Below are positions 9,395 through 20,239 of a DNA stretch of 64,000 nt, piece after piece (within the stretch, counting starts at the first letter, position 1; each line of letters opens with the position of its first letter). The stretch covers positions 8,186,141-8,250,140 of the forward strand of contig JAVGWX010000019.1 of NCBI GenBank assembly GCA_036924085.1. Reading direction: 5' to 3'. Position numbers and translations under genes: made by a program. Origin of the DNA: Ariolimax columbianus. Taxonomy: Eukaryota > Mollusca > Gastropoda > Stylommatophora > Arionidae. Below the pieces are notes generated by a model that did no database searches, was not told the origin of the DNA, and saw only the letters and a program-made list of their open reading frames with translations.

Positions 9395-9512
9395 GTGTCT
9401 GCTGATTAGTGTAGTGGTGGAACACTCACTCTTCTCTGCATAAATATGGGGTTCAACTTCCATTACCAATATGCTCCAGTTGATCCAGCTTTAAATATGT
9501 ACCTGGTTTAAT
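9395..9512 (+). mobile_element. Probable tRNA-derived SINE fragment
   Basis: GATTAGTGTAGTGGTGGAAC resembles a Pol III A box and GGGGTTCAACTTCC a B box about 45 nt later. They are followed by GATCCAGCTTTAAATATGTA, related to the core GACCCAGCCTTAAATGGGTA of the SINE at 36.2 kb. Confidence 0.5.
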
Positions 9513-10160
9513 ATTATGGAAAGAAAGACAGTGAGGGAGGGTACCAGCTTGCCCCACTTCATAAAGAGATTGTGGCATCATACAATGAAGTCTATAACAC
9601 TTTATCTCCAACAGCAGTGTCTGCTATGGACTTTTATACATACATATATTACTGGACGGAAATCAACAACAACCACAACATTGATAAGGAGATCTCAAGC
9701 AGGAGAGCAGCGAGTTACTCCAACAGATGATGGACATCAAGGCCAGGGCACACACCTTCAATATCATGGTTATTCCAGCAAAGAAATAGGGCTGTGAGGT
9801 TTGGAGTCTGCATAGATCAGATGCAGAGAAACTACAATGGAGCGAAGAGGCCTTAACATCCTCTTATGAGTCCGTTTCCAAAATACCGACATTCACAACC
9901 AAACAGAGTTTCGAGATGTCATCTACTCTGTGTCAATGCAAAAGTACAGATGGGCCTGCCATGTGGTCCGCGTGACTGACGATAGATGGACGAGGAGGGT
10001 GTCTTTCTGGTGGCCATACAACACCAAGCGCCTGAGTAGCCTCCTGCCAACGAGATGGAGAAATGAACTGCACCACTCCATTGGTCCGTCATGGTACTCC
10101 AAGTTGAAGGACAAACACAGATTCAGGCAGTTTTTGGCTACCTGACATCAAACAACCTTG
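9513..10160 (+). mobile_element. LINE 3' end fragment
   Basis: Frames across 9830-10145 give TEFRDVIYSVSMQKYRWA, then CHVVRVTDDRWTRRVSFW, then PTRWRNELHH. This corresponds to the 'RWAGHVVR...D.RW' block and the following RRW segment at the end of LINE ORF2. The upstream part is frameshifted. Confidence 0.6.
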
Positions 10161-10436
10161 CCTGATTTAATACCAAGATTCAAGCATTCAAGTTGCTTTG
10201 TTAGTTGACCATCGCAAGCAAAGTTTGGTGACATCAGCAGACATTTTGTAACTTGCGCTATATTTGAATTATAGTGAGGAAGAAACTGCGCTGGTCATCG
10301 ACCTCACTCTCTAATCTCAATTTACCATAGACCAATGGCAAGAAATAAGTCAAAATGACTGGAGGAAACTCAGGATGCAGGTACTCTGGTCCCACCTCCC
10401 ATGAGACCAGGGGTTACTTTAAAACTTGCAGGATTC
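10161..10436. other. Intron, unassigned
   Basis: No exon, repeat partner or RNA gene seen. Includes the target site of the insertion at 10449. Confidence 0.45.
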
Positions 10437-10448
10437 GATCGCCTACCG

Positions 10449-10850
10449 ATGACCTACAAAGAGTCAAAAAGGCTTTATTAGAGCTAGATACATGACCAAA
10501 TGGGAAAAAGAAAATACTGGCTACACAAAAAACGATGCCTATTACCAGTTGAACAGAAGAGAGCAGGTCGTGGTCTTCAGACTTCGCACAGGCCACAATA
10601 GACTGAGGTACCACCTATTCAATAAATTGAAGATAGGTGGCACTGACGAATGCTCGTGTGGTACCGGGAAAATGGCCGCTGAACATTTGCTGCAAAACTG
10701 CCTGATATACGAGGATCAGAGAAAGCATATGTGGCCATCACCAGTGGCAACACTAGACAAGCTCTATGGCAGTGTCGACAGCCTCAGGATGACCGCTGCT
10801 TTTTAAAAAAAAATACAGGTTGACGCCTGACAGCGTAAGAAGAAGAAGAA
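10449..10850 (+). mobile_element. GAA-tailed LINE copy 2 (longest recent copy)
   Basis: This 402-bp insertion is bounded by an exact 12-bp target-site duplication, GATCGCCTACCG, at 10437-10448 and 10851-10862. It encodes the end of ORF2: EQVVVFRLRTGHNRLRYHLF, then the CCHC-like CSCGTGKMAAEHLLQNC, then the terminal LDKLYGSVDSLRMTA. It ends in a run of GAA/AAG triplets. The frame is open for about 100 codons, so the insertion is young. It lies 380 bp upstream of exon D. Confidence 0.9.
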
Positions 10851-10862
10851 GATCGCCTACCG

Positions 10863-11229
10863 TTTCTGTTCATTGCTTTGAAAGATTAGTGTCTGACCTC
10901 TCGACTACAGCGCCCCACATAAGACTTTGTAGACAACCAGTTTCACATTCCAGTAGCAGACATTTGGGATGTTCATGCCCCCAAAGTCACCTCTACGCAG
11001 TCATACTGGCGCTGGACGGTCTGTGCTGATGGATCTGGCATTCAAGAAAGTATTCAAGTATATTACTGGTCATTCTCCTTGTTTTTTATTCTTCTTGTTT
11101 TTTTGTTTGTATTCGTAAGTGTTTTTTACATGTATATGCTTTTTATTTTATTTTTTTAGGTGGTAGTGTTACAAGTTATGCATACGTATCAGTTGTTTTT
11201 AACTTTTTGCTCTTGTTTACTGTTGATAG
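10863..11229. other. Intron upstream of exon D, unassigned
   Basis: A T-rich stretch (11070-11160) precedes the exon D acceptor. Nothing else recognised. Confidence 0.5.
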
Positions 11230-11322
11230 GAAAAGCAGACAAAGAAGTAGAATACAAAAAGTATAGTGATGTTACTCCAACAATCACCTCTGCTACTACA
11301 GTCCCAATGAACATGAAGAAGA
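11230..11322 (+). CDS. Exon D of the tyrosine-motif protein
   Basis: This 93-nt exon has acceptor TTTACTGTTGATAG and donor AAGA|GTAAGC, and is phase 1 at both ends. It encodes KADKEVEYKKYSDVTPTI and then a Ser/Thr/Met/Lys-rich end. Two tyrosines are present (EVEYKK and KKYSDV). The second is a Y-x-x-V site. It shares 16 identical nt (ACAAAGAAGTAGAATA) with the decayed exon B1, suggesting that D and the first cassette exon have a common ancestor. The junction to C2 creates a glycine codon. It has no recognised domain. Confidence 0.72.
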
Positions 11323-11649
11323 GTAAGCTCTACTAGCATCAGTATTATATTCATTGAACTTTAATTAACTTTAGCATTTGAGAGAACAGAGATTCCATTT
11401 ACATTAGTAAAAAGTTAACTTTTCTTGTGACCCTCTACTGTTAAAATTATTCTGTTTGTCACGTTTATTATGTTTGTCACTATGTTTATTATGTTTGTCA
11501 CTATATTAACTCTGCATTTTGTCACTATTTTTATTTCACTAATTGTCACTATAGTTATTATACTATTTGTCACTATAAGTATTCTACTATATGTCATTAT
11601 AAGTATTCTACTATTTGTCACTATAAGTATTCTACTATTTGTTACTATT

Positions 11650-11705
11650 ACATAACTTAATGTTTTTATATTGGTTTAGAAGACTCAACAGAGTCTGTAT
11701 ACAAG
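11650..11705 (-). mobile_element. CR1-type 3' tail fragment within the minisatellite (copy 1)
   Basis: ACTTAATGTTTTTATATTGG and AGAAGACTCAACAGAGTCTG match, on the minus strand, the terminal sequence of the CR1-like element at 47050-47116 (AGACTCTGCAGAGTCTTC, TAAAGACGTTAAGTTAAG). Confidence 0.75.
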
Positions 11706-12057
11706 TATTTTACTGTTTGTCACTTTAAATATTCAACTGTTTGTCACTATAAGTATTCTACTGTTTGTCACTATAAGTATTCTACTGTTTGTCACTATAA
11801 TATTATACTATTTGTCACTATAGGTATTCTACTATTTGTCACTATAAGTATTCTACTATTTGTCACTATAGGTATTCTACTATTTGTCACTATAGGTATT
11901 CTACTATTTGTCACTATAAGTATTCTACTATTTGTCACTATAGGTATTCTACTTTTTGTCACTATAGTTATTATACTATTTGTCACTATAAGTATTATAC
12001 TATTTGTCACTATAAGTATTCTACTATTTGTCATTATAAGTATTCTACTATTTGTCA

Positions 12058-12117
12058 CTATAACTTAACTTAAACGTTTTTATTTTGGTTTAGAAGACTC
12101 AACAGAGTTTGTATTCA
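12058..12117 (-). mobile_element. CR1-type 3' tail fragment within the minisatellite (copy 2)
   Basis: This is the second copy of the same tail (AACTTAACTTAAACGTTT, AGAAGACTCAACAGAG), about 405 bp after the first. Both are followed by CAAGTATT and more 24-bp units. Confidence 0.75.
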
Positions 12118-12265
12118 AGTATTCTATTATTTGTCACTAAGTATTCAACTGTTTTCACTATAAGTATTCTACTGGTTTTCATTATAAGTATTCTACTATT
12201 TGTCACTATAGGTATTTTAATATTTGTCACTATAGCTATTTTATTGTTTGTCATTATATTTATTA

Positions 12266-13054
12266 CTGGATTACTGGACTGGTCTCAACTTTGCTTCCAC
12301 TGTCTTTATGGTGGACCAGTGTGAGATGAGTATCCTATTGTATCATCATGGATGTTGTTCCTGAGTTTGAGGGAGTCCGCCCAAAGCGTAGGTCTCATGG
12401 GTACTAGACTGATGTCGCTGTGCTCCAACTGTTATCAATTCTCTGAAGAAGCAGCTGACCAGCATTGCAATCTTTTACCTTATCTACGTTGGTAACTGCA
12501 TCCTTCACCAATGGCATTGTTGCTTGTCAGTGCTGTGAAGACCTTTCAAATAATGGTTGTGAACCGTGAGGCCAATCATGCGTCACTCAAGGGAGGATTG
12601 GGTCACTCTCAATTTAGACTCCATTTAATTTGTAAGTGATCAAGTTTGTGGTGTATAACACATTGCAGATAGAACTGTGGAGTTGTATAGGTAGGTGCGC
12701 AGGCTCTTGTCATGGGTATGGTCTTTATGGATGAGAAAGCCAAACAGCCCACACAACAACATCTTGTTAATTCTGGGTTTATGCTAACGTTTGTTGTCTT
12801 TTATTTTTCCCCCCATCTTTGTGACACAATATCTGTTCATTTTTTGTGTGTAATTTTTGTTTTAGTTTTGCAAATGATATTAATAAGAGACCAATGCACA
12901 ATAAACTTGTGGCATACAAAAGTAATATCTGAGTTTTTTTTGTTTGGTAATGTATTGACAAGAAGGTAGTTAGACCAATGTTACAACAGCAAAAATTGCT
13001 TAAAATGTAAGGATAACAAACAGAAATGCTGGCCAGTTTAAAACCCATTGCCTG
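12266..13054. other. Intron, unassigned
   Basis: 12340-12720 is GC-richer and may be old retroelement sequence, but no motif could be assigned. 12720-13054 is AT-rich. Confidence 0.45.
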
Positions 13055-13065
13055 CATTTGAATTG

Positions 13066-13424
13066 GGATCAAGATACTGAGCAGTGCATGACCTGCAGAG
13101 TTCAGTGACCCTTAGCTGACTGTTAATGTCAGGGCCAGTGAACCAGAGCTGCCAAGACCCTTTTACTCCTTCATGTGGTGATCCTGGATAACAGGTTGCA
13201 ACAGAGCTGACTGGCTAAGGAGAAGGAATCACAGAGAAAAGGCTAACCTGGTACTTAAATACCTGCTGAAGTTGGATGTGTCGGACTGAAAGGTGCAAAT
13301 ATTGTAGTCCAGCTATAAACCATGACAACACATTCCATGTTCCATATAACATCCTGCAACTTGCTAAGCCATTTTCAGTACTTGGTAGCGGAAGATTGAG
13401 AATGAACGCAGAAGAAGAAGAAGA
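13066..13424 (+). mobile_element. GAA-tailed retroposon (long copy)
   Basis: This 359-bp insertion is flanked by exact CATTTGAATTG at 13055-13065 and 13425-13435 and ends in AATGAACGCAGAAGAAGAAG. Its last 170 bp match the nested element at 3016-3185. It lacks a convincing open frame or Pol III boxes, so whether it is a SINE or a LINE end is open. It ends 107 bp before exon E. Confidence 0.75.
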
Positions 13425-13531
13425 CATTTGAATTGATAAATATCAATATGAGCAAGTTTTAAGGTAAAAAGATGTTATGGCATTGCAGCCATATTTACAT
13501 CACTGTTTTGAATTCTACTCTATTCTGTTAG

Positions 13532-13765
13532 AGAATCAGCCAGACCTAAGCAACCCTTATGAAGATGTGAGTATTAATGCCATAGGCTCTGGAAGTAATG
13601 CCAAGTCAAAACCACCTACTGCCTCGAAACCTAAGCCAGAACCAAAACCTAAACCAGGAGATCCCAGCCATGGCAGTGCCCTTCAAAAAGGCAGGCAAAG
13701 TGTTAAGGCAAAAGACAGAGCACCGGATCAAACATATGCAACAGTCGTCAAAGTACCTAAGGCTG
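13532..13765 (+). CDS. Exon E: largest exon, Lys/Pro-rich linker between two tyrosine sites
   Basis: This 234-nt exon has acceptor CTATTCTGTTAG and donor GCTG|GTGAGT, and is phase 1 at both ends. Near the N-end is SNPYEDVSINAI (a Y-E-D-V site within NPY). The middle is a Gly/Ser then Lys/Pro-rich linker (SKPKPEPKPKPGDP) that could bind SH3 domains or simply be disordered. Near the C-end is DQTYATVVKVPKA (Y-A-T-V). Y-x-x-V sites are compatible with SH2 binding, but the -2 residues (N, Q) do not fit the strict ITIM consensus. Scavenger-type receptors such as the Draper/MEGF10 group have comparable tails. That comparison is a hypothesis, since no ectodomain is in view. Confidence 0.76.
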
Positions 13766-13849
13766 GTGAGTTGAAACTTAGTGTCTTTTCAATCAATGGA
13801 AAATATGACACCAATAATTGGGCGGGAGGAATTTGGGTAGTATGACTTT

Positions 13850-14058
13850 TCTCTTCATGATTTGCACTCAAATAGAGCATAACTTTTTTCCATCATGATT
13901 TCCCAACAATATAAATTCAAATAAAGCATGCCCTTTCTCACCATTTCTCATCAATATAGATTCAAATAAAACATGACTTTTTCCATCATGATTTCCCAAC
14001 ATTTACAGATTCAAATAAAACATGACATTTTCCTATCATGATTTCCTAACAATTTGAA
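13850..14058. repeat. Degenerate tandem repeat, about 55-60 bp unit, 4 copies
   Basis: Copies of TCAAATAAAACATGAC followed by TTTTCCATCATGATTTCC occur directly downstream of exon E. Confidence 0.8.
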
Positions 14059-14791
14059 TTAAAATGATACAATGGTGCAACATATATTTAATAGTACCAG
14101 AACAATAATTTCTTATGGATTAAAGACAAGAGTGTGTCATATCAGAAGTTATTTCTAAAGAATTAAGAAGATTAACAATACTGCAAAACTTAGATCATCA
14201 TGATTATAACCTTTCAGTTCCCTGTGGAGCACAGGGCTTAAATAAATACATACCAAGTTCTTCTGTTATGAGCCATGCATTTCATCTCTCTACATGTCTT
14301 CCTTGTTTTCTTTATGTTTGTATCAAGCTACTTCTCTATGACAAAACCTTGATGCACCTTTTGACATGGCTTTGTACAGCCATACCTGTTAATGGTATGT
14401 GTGACAGTAAAGTCATGCCTCTGGTGATCAGATCACTTCCTATTAAGATGTTTTTTACTGAATGTCTTATAGCTGAGCAAGATCTTTCAGACTTTTTGTT
14501 ATTGTTATTATAAAAATAATGACATTTATAAACAAAACAAATTTGTTAGAACGAAACAAGAGCAAAACAAAGTCATTTGAGACCCAATAGTTGTCCTATC
14601 TTGAGTATTAGAACTCAATGGCTTGTTATCAAGTGTTGATAAATGGCATGTTATCAAGTGTTGATAAATGGCATGTTATCATTAATTAGGAAGCTAGCAA
14701 GAGTGAGAGATGAAACATGAGAGATGTTTAGTTTTATCAATGATATATTTTTGTATGTTTCAAGTAATTGCTAACCTCAAAGAATATCAGG
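14059..14791. other. Intron, mostly unassigned
   Basis: A short direct repeat of about 25 bp (GGCATGTTATCAAGTGTTGA) occurs up to three times at 14615-14685. Otherwise nothing recognised. Confidence 0.5.
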
Positions 14792-14803
14792 ATAGAACTG
14801 AAC

Positions 14804-15137
14804 TTCTTCTTCTTCTTCTTCGTACGCTGTCAGACGTCAACCTTTATTTTTTCGAAAAAAGCAGCGGTCATCCTGAGGCTGTCGACACTGCCATAGAGCT
14901 TGTCTAGTGTTGCCACTGGTGATGGCCACATCTGCTTTCACTGATCCTCGTATGTCGGGCAGTTTTGCAGCAGATGTTCAGCGGTCATTTTCCCAATACC
15001 GCACGAGCATTCGTCAGTGCCACCTATCTTCAATTTATTGAATAGGTGGTACCTCAGTCTATTGTGGCCAGTGCGAAGTCTGAAGACCACGACCTGCTCT
15101 CTTCTGTTCAACTGGTAATAAGCATCGTTTTTTGTGT
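14804..15137 (-). mobile_element. GAA-tailed LINE copy 3
   Basis: This 334-bp insertion in minus orientation is flanked by exact ATAGAACTGAAC at 14792-14803 and 15138-15149. The + strand left end is a pure TTC run (the GAA tail). It is very similar to copies 1, 2 and 4 over their shared 3' parts. Confidence 0.9.
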
Positions 15138-15149
15138 ATAGAACTGAAC

Positions 15150-15600
15150 TAAAGAATAACCACTACTCATATACATTGCAGTGTATGGTGCTGAAACATG
15201 CTCTAGCAAAGAAGGATGAACAAAGCTCGAAAGCATTTGAAATGTAGAGCTATTATAGAATGCAATAAGTGAGTTGAACAGAAAATAGATCCAATGACAA
15301 AGTCTTCAATAAGGTATGCACAAAAAGATAAACATTGAAAATGATATGAAAACAAAGATTGAGTTGCCTAGGACACAACATAACACTCTTCTACAGAAGA
15401 TAATAGAGGACATGATCCAGGGGAAAAAGAGGAACGATGAGACTAAAGCTCACATTTAGATCTCAGACATACAGAGACATTACAATACAAACCTATGCTG
15501 AAATGAAGAGAGCTGCTGAGGATATGGTCAAATGAAGAGACACACTCAGACAACCTTACAACCAGTCTTAGGACTGACCAACTAGATGATGATGCATATT
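15150..15600 (+). mobile_element. LINE 3' end fragment
   Basis: Frame pieces around 15180-15540 read YGAETCSS, then LGHNITLF, then TYAEMKRAAEDMV. They follow the order of a LINE ORF2 terminus ('YGAET', 'GH', closing helix). Many stops. GAA-tailed copy 3 may have inserted into its 5' side. Confidence 0.45.
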
Positions 15601-15672
15601 TCAAGCTATTCTATTTTTAAATATTTCAAATATTGCTTTTATTTTGACTTGTAACTGCTTCTTTGCTTTCAG

Positions 15673-15789
15673 GCAAGACATTTGTTATTATTGAGGAGAG
15701 TGACAATTCATTGCCACCAGAGATACCAAATAAATCATTTGAGATAGCTGATGACAATGTGGTAAATGAAGAGAAAGAAGGGAAAAAAG
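15673..15789 (+). CDS. Exon F: acidic exon of the tyrosine-motif protein
   Basis: This 117-nt exon has acceptor TTCTTTGCTTTCAG and donor AAAG|GTAAGC, and is phase 1 at both ends. It encodes KTFVIIEESDNSLPPEIPNK and then an acidic SFEIADDNVVNEEKEGKK end. There is no tyrosine, unlike the other exons of the gene. The joint with exon E makes glycine and with exon G alanine. It is about 120 bp upstream of the large 71-bp array. Function is not recognised; it is probably a disordered acidic spacer. Confidence 0.7.
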
Positions 15790-15904
15790 GTAAGCAACAA
15801 AAATGTGAATGTGTTAATGCTCTCAGTTACATTACAATATGAACAAGCAGTTTATGAGAGAATAGACTGCAGTATAAACAGATTGGCGTGAAGACTGCAC
15901 GGGT

Positions 15905-18400
15905 AGATTGTGTGTAGGTGAATTGCAAGAGCGCTGATTGTGGGAAGGTTGATTCTGTACAGGAGGATTATGAGATTAGATTCAATGTAGATGGGGTTTG
16001 AGAGAGTAAATTGGAATATTAGATTGTGTGTAGGAGAATTATGAGATTAGATTAAATGTAGATGGGGTTTGAGAGAGTAAATTGGAATAGTAGATTGTGT
16101 GTAGGAGGATTATGAGATTAGATTAAATGTAGATGGGGTTTGAGAGAGTAAATTGGAATAGTAGATTGTGTGTAGGAGAATTATGAGATTAGATTAAATG
16201 TAGATGGAGTTTGAGAGAGTAAATTGGAATAGTAGATTGTGTGTAGGAGAATTATGAGATTAGATTAAATGTAGATGGGGTTTGAGAGAGTAAATTGGAA
16301 TAGTAGATTGTGTGTAGGAGAATTATGAGATTAGATTAAATGTAGATGGGGTTTGAGAGAGTAAATTGGAATAGTAGATTGTGTGTAGGAGAATTATGAG
16401 ATTAGATTAAATGTAGATGGGGTTTGAGAGAGTAAATTGGAATAGTAGATTGTGTGTAGAAGAATTATGAGATTAGATTAAATGTAGATGGGGTTTGAGA
16501 GAGTAAATTGGAATAGTAGATTGTGTGTAGGAGAATTATGAGATTAGATTAAATGTAGATGGGGTTTGAGAGAGTAAATTGGAATAGTAGATTGTGTGTA
16601 GGAGAATTATGAGATTAGATTAAATGTAGATGGGGTTTGAGAGATTAAATTGGAATAGTAGGTTGTGTGTAGGAGAATTATGAGATTAGATTAAATGTAG
16701 ATGGGGTTTGAGAGAGTAAATTGGAATAGTAGATTGTGTGTAGGATGATTATGAGATTAGATTAAATGTAGATAGGGTTTGAGAGAGTAAATTGGAATAG
16801 TAGATTGTGTGTAGGAGAATTATGAGATTAGATTAAATGTAGATGGGGTTTTGAGAGAGTAAATTGGAATAGTAGATTGTGTGTAGGAGGATTATGAGAT
16901 TAGATTAAATGTAGATGGGGTTTGAGAGAGTAAATTGGAATAGTAGATTGTGTGTAGGAGAATTATGAGATTAGATTAAATGTAGATGGGGTTTGAGAAA
17001 ATAAATTGGAATAGTAGATTGTGTGTAGGAGAATTATGAGATTATATTAAATGTAGATGGGGTTTGAGAAAATAAATTGGAATAGTAGATTGTGTGTAGG
17101 AGAATTATGAGATTATATTAAATGTAGATGGGGTTTGAGAGAGTAAATTGGAATAGTAGATTGTGTGTAGGAGAATTATGAGATTAGATTAAATGTAGAT
17201 GGGGTTTGAGAAAGTAAATTGGAATAGTAGATTGTGTGTAGGAGAATTATGAGATTAGATTAAATGTAGATGGGGTTTGAGAGAGTAAATTGGAATAGTA
17301 GATTGTGTGTAGGAGAATTATGAGATTAGATTAAATGTAGATGGGGTTTGAGAGAGTAAATTGGAATAGTAGATTGTGTGTAGGAGAATTATGAGATTAG
17401 ATTAAATGTAGATGGGGTTTGAGAGAGTAAATTGGAATAGTAGATTGTGTGTAGGAGAATTATGAGATTATATTAAATGTAGATGGGGTTTGAGAGAGTA
17501 AATTGGAATAGTAGATTGTGTGTAGGAGAATTATGAGATTAGATTAAATGTAGATGGGGTTTGAGAGAGTAAATTGGAATAGTAGATTGTGTGTAGAAGA
17601 ATTATGAGATTAGATTAAATGTAGATGGGGTTTGAGAGAGTAAATTGGAATAGTAGATTGTGTGTAGGAGAATTATGAGATTAGATTAAATGTAGATGGG
17701 GTTTGAGAGAGTAAATTGGAATAGTAGATTGTGTGTAGGAGAATTATGAGATTAGATTAAATGTAGATGGGGTTTTGAGAGAGTAAATTGGAATAGTAGA
17801 TTGTGTGTAGGAGGATTATGAGATTAGATTAAATGTAGATGGGGTTTGAGAGAGTAAATTGGAATAGTAGATTGTGTGTAGGAGAATTATGAGATTAGAT
17901 TAAATGTAGATGGGGTTTGAGAGAGTAAATTGGAATAGTAGATTGTGTGTAGAATTATGAGATTAGATTAAATGTAGATGGGGTTTGAGAGAGTAAATTG
18001 GAATAGTAGATTGTGTGTAGGAGAATTATGAGATTAGATTAAATGTAGATGGGGTTTGAGAGAGTAAATTGGAATAGTAGATTGTGTGTAGGAGAATTAT
18101 GAGATTAGATTAAATGTAGATGGGGTTTGAGAGAGTAAATTGGAATAGTAGATTGTGTGTAGGAGAATTATGAGATTAGATTAAATGTAGATGGGGTTTG
18201 AGAGAGTAAATTGGAATAGTAGATTGTGTGTAGGAGAATTATGAGATTAGATTAAATGTAGATGGGGTTTGCGAGAGTAAATTGGAATAGTAGATTGTGT
18301 GTAGGAGAATTATGAGATTAGATTAAATGTAGATGGGGTTTGAGAGAGTAAATTGGAATAGTAGATTGTGTGTAGGAGGATTATGAGATTAGATTAAATA
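15905..18400. repeat. Minisatellite, 71-bp unit, about 34 highly similar copies
   Basis: The unit begins ATTGTGTGTAGGAGAATTAT and ends AAATTGGAATAGTAG. Most copies differ by 0-2 bases. Marker variants include GGGGTTTTGAG at 16845 and 17769, a TATATT change at several units, and one shortened unit near 17950. The homogeneity implies recent unequal exchange or slippage. It lies wholly in the intron between exons F and G. Confidence 0.95.
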
Positions 18401-18975
18401 TAGGTGGATTGAGTGAGAGTAAATTGTGTATAGGTGGATTGAGAGATATTAGGTTGTGTATAGGTAGATTAAGAGATAGTGGATTGTGTATAGGTAGATT
18501 GTGTGTAGGTGGATTTTGAGAGAGTAGATTGTATTTAGGTGGATTTTGAGAAAGTAGATTTATGTAAGGGGTTATTGCAAGAGCAGTTTGTATGTGTGTG
18601 GCTATTGGGAGAGTAGATTGTATGTAGGTGAATTTTGAGAGAATAGTTTGTATGTTGGAGGTTATTGAGAGAGTAGTTTGTATATAGGCGGATTATTATG
18701 AGAGAGCTGATTTTAGGACAGTAGATTATGTGTAGGTAGATTTTAAATGAATACATTACATTCAGATGGATTATGTGAGAGTAGATTGTATGTAGGTGAG
18801 TTTTGAGAGAAAAAATTGTATGTCAGTGGATTAGGAGAGAGTAGATTGTATGTAGGTGGAATTTTGTACAATAGATTGTAAGAGGATTGATTGTATGTAG
18901 GTGGATATTTAGAGAGTAGATTGTAAGAGAGTTGATTGTGTGTATGTGGATTTTGAGAGAGTAGATTGTGTGTAA
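18401..18975. repeat. Diverged shoulder of the 71-bp array
   Basis: Irregular 25-40 bp units of GAGAGTAGATTGTATGTAGG and GTGGATTTTG type continue from the array with many changes, as expected for the older edge of a minisatellite. Confidence 0.85.
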
Positions 18976-19489
18976 AAAAAAATGTATAAATTGTTGTGTT
19001 ACCATATATTTATTATAAATTGTTAAAACCAATTTGAGACAAATGTTAGAGACAAATTATAAGTTGTATTATTTTGCTAATAAATTTGTGAATGTCTTGC
19101 TTGAAGCAACATTCTTACTTCATGCATTTGCATGCTTATCCGCACTCCTCCAAATTGGTTTCTATCTTAGCATAATTTGTCTTTGTTTTGTTTACTGTAG
19201 ACATTTTTTTTCAGCCTTAAATATCTGATTAGTCATTCTAACCAATCTGTACCTGTGGTATGCACAGTTTCTATTTTAAAAAGTAGTTGGTCTTCATTTT
19301 ATAGTTTTATTTCAGGCAGTGATTAACCAATAAACATTCTATATAGCTAATATTGGTGCCTGCTAAAACTGTCACAAAACTATAAATAGAGTATATTATT
19401 GAAAATTGGGAACATATCCTGAAAACTGTGCCAACAATTCTAATAATTTTTATCTCACAGTAAAGAGTAATTAGTTATATAATAGAATC
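18976..19489. other. Intron, AT-rich, unassigned
   Basis: No exon or repeat recognised. Confidence 0.5.
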
Positions 19490-19745
19490 GACTTCATTGC
19501 ACCTGGGCGCCTCCATATTTGCTCAGTCCTTTTCATTGCTGAAAGTATCGGCCACAGAACACAAACTCTGTAGTACCTGTGATGGCACAAAATGTGTCCC
19601 TGACTTCATCAGGTACCCATTTACAGCTGGGTTGAGTGGAACAAGTGGTGATACCATTAGAAAAAAATCAGGACATGCCAATCTTTCAAACTGAGAACGT
19701 GATTTGAATCTAGATATTTTGGTTTGTAAGTTGTGCTTTCATCCC
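19490..19745 (-). mobile_element. SINE-like fragment, reverse orientation
   Basis: AGGTACCCATTTACAGCTGG is the reverse of the SINE core also seen at 36.3 kb, 38.9 kb and 49.9 kb. Flanking GAACGTGATTTGAATC resembles a degraded B box on the minus strand. Confidence 0.55.
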
Positions 19746-20239
19746 ATATGAAGCACTACTTAGTTGCAATCAAGTATGGAGATTACTTACAAGTGTTACC
19801 GTCATTTGTTAAACCATCTTCCATTAAAATTTAAAAAAAATTAATTTTCAATGTTTCCAAGTCAATGTAAGTATTTTACATTCTAAGCTTTTCAGAATTT
19901 TCCTGAAGTAATTTAAACTGATTTAAAACATGCCTGATCTGATGTTTTTGGAAGGCTCTTGATGGCAGAAATAGTACTTAGGAATCAGATATGTAGATAA
20001 ACATCTACTCTGACAGCTAGTTGTAAATGAGGTCACAATCAAATGTTTTATTTAAGGATGCACTGAATAGTGGTTTTTACTTTTTGACTGTTTTTTAACA
20101 TAAACTTTTAAATATTTGGTCAGATATGAAAAGAGAATGAACAATTGACATAGAAAGTTATGCTCCTTACATCTACCTAGGTTTCCTGTAATTATAAAGT
20201 AATCAACACAAATATTTAATGTTACTTCTTTCTTTATTC
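19746..20239. other. Intron, AT-rich, unassigned
   Basis: No feature recognised. Confidence 0.5.

Larger units (their letters stand above)
11455..12265. repeat. Minisatellite, 24-bp unit, interrupted twice by a CR1-type tail
   Basis: The unit is about CTATTTGTCACTATAAGTATT plus TA or CTA. There are more than 25 recognisable units with variants (ATAGG, ATTAT). Because 24 is divisible by three and the unit lacks stops in some frames, both strands show long repetitive open frames that are not coding evidence. Two 55-60 bp non-unit segments interrupt it (next entries). It sits in the intron 130 bp downstream of exon D. Confidence 0.9.

Noticed and set aside
3385..13765. Canonical ITIM or ITAM motifs in the tail exons
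   Set aside because: The -2 residues of the Y-x-x-V sites are Lys, Asn and Gln, and the IYN sites lack a hydrophobic +3 in the strict consensus. Only looser SH2-type sites can be claimed.
16845..17776. A 13-unit block duplication within the 71-bp array
   Set aside because: The GGGGTTTT markers are 924 bp apart, but another marker pair (TAGAAGA) is 1137 bp apart, so no single block duplication explains both.
15905..18400. CRISPR-like array
   Set aside because: Units are contiguous with no unique spacers and the genome is an animal's. The same holds for the other arrays here.
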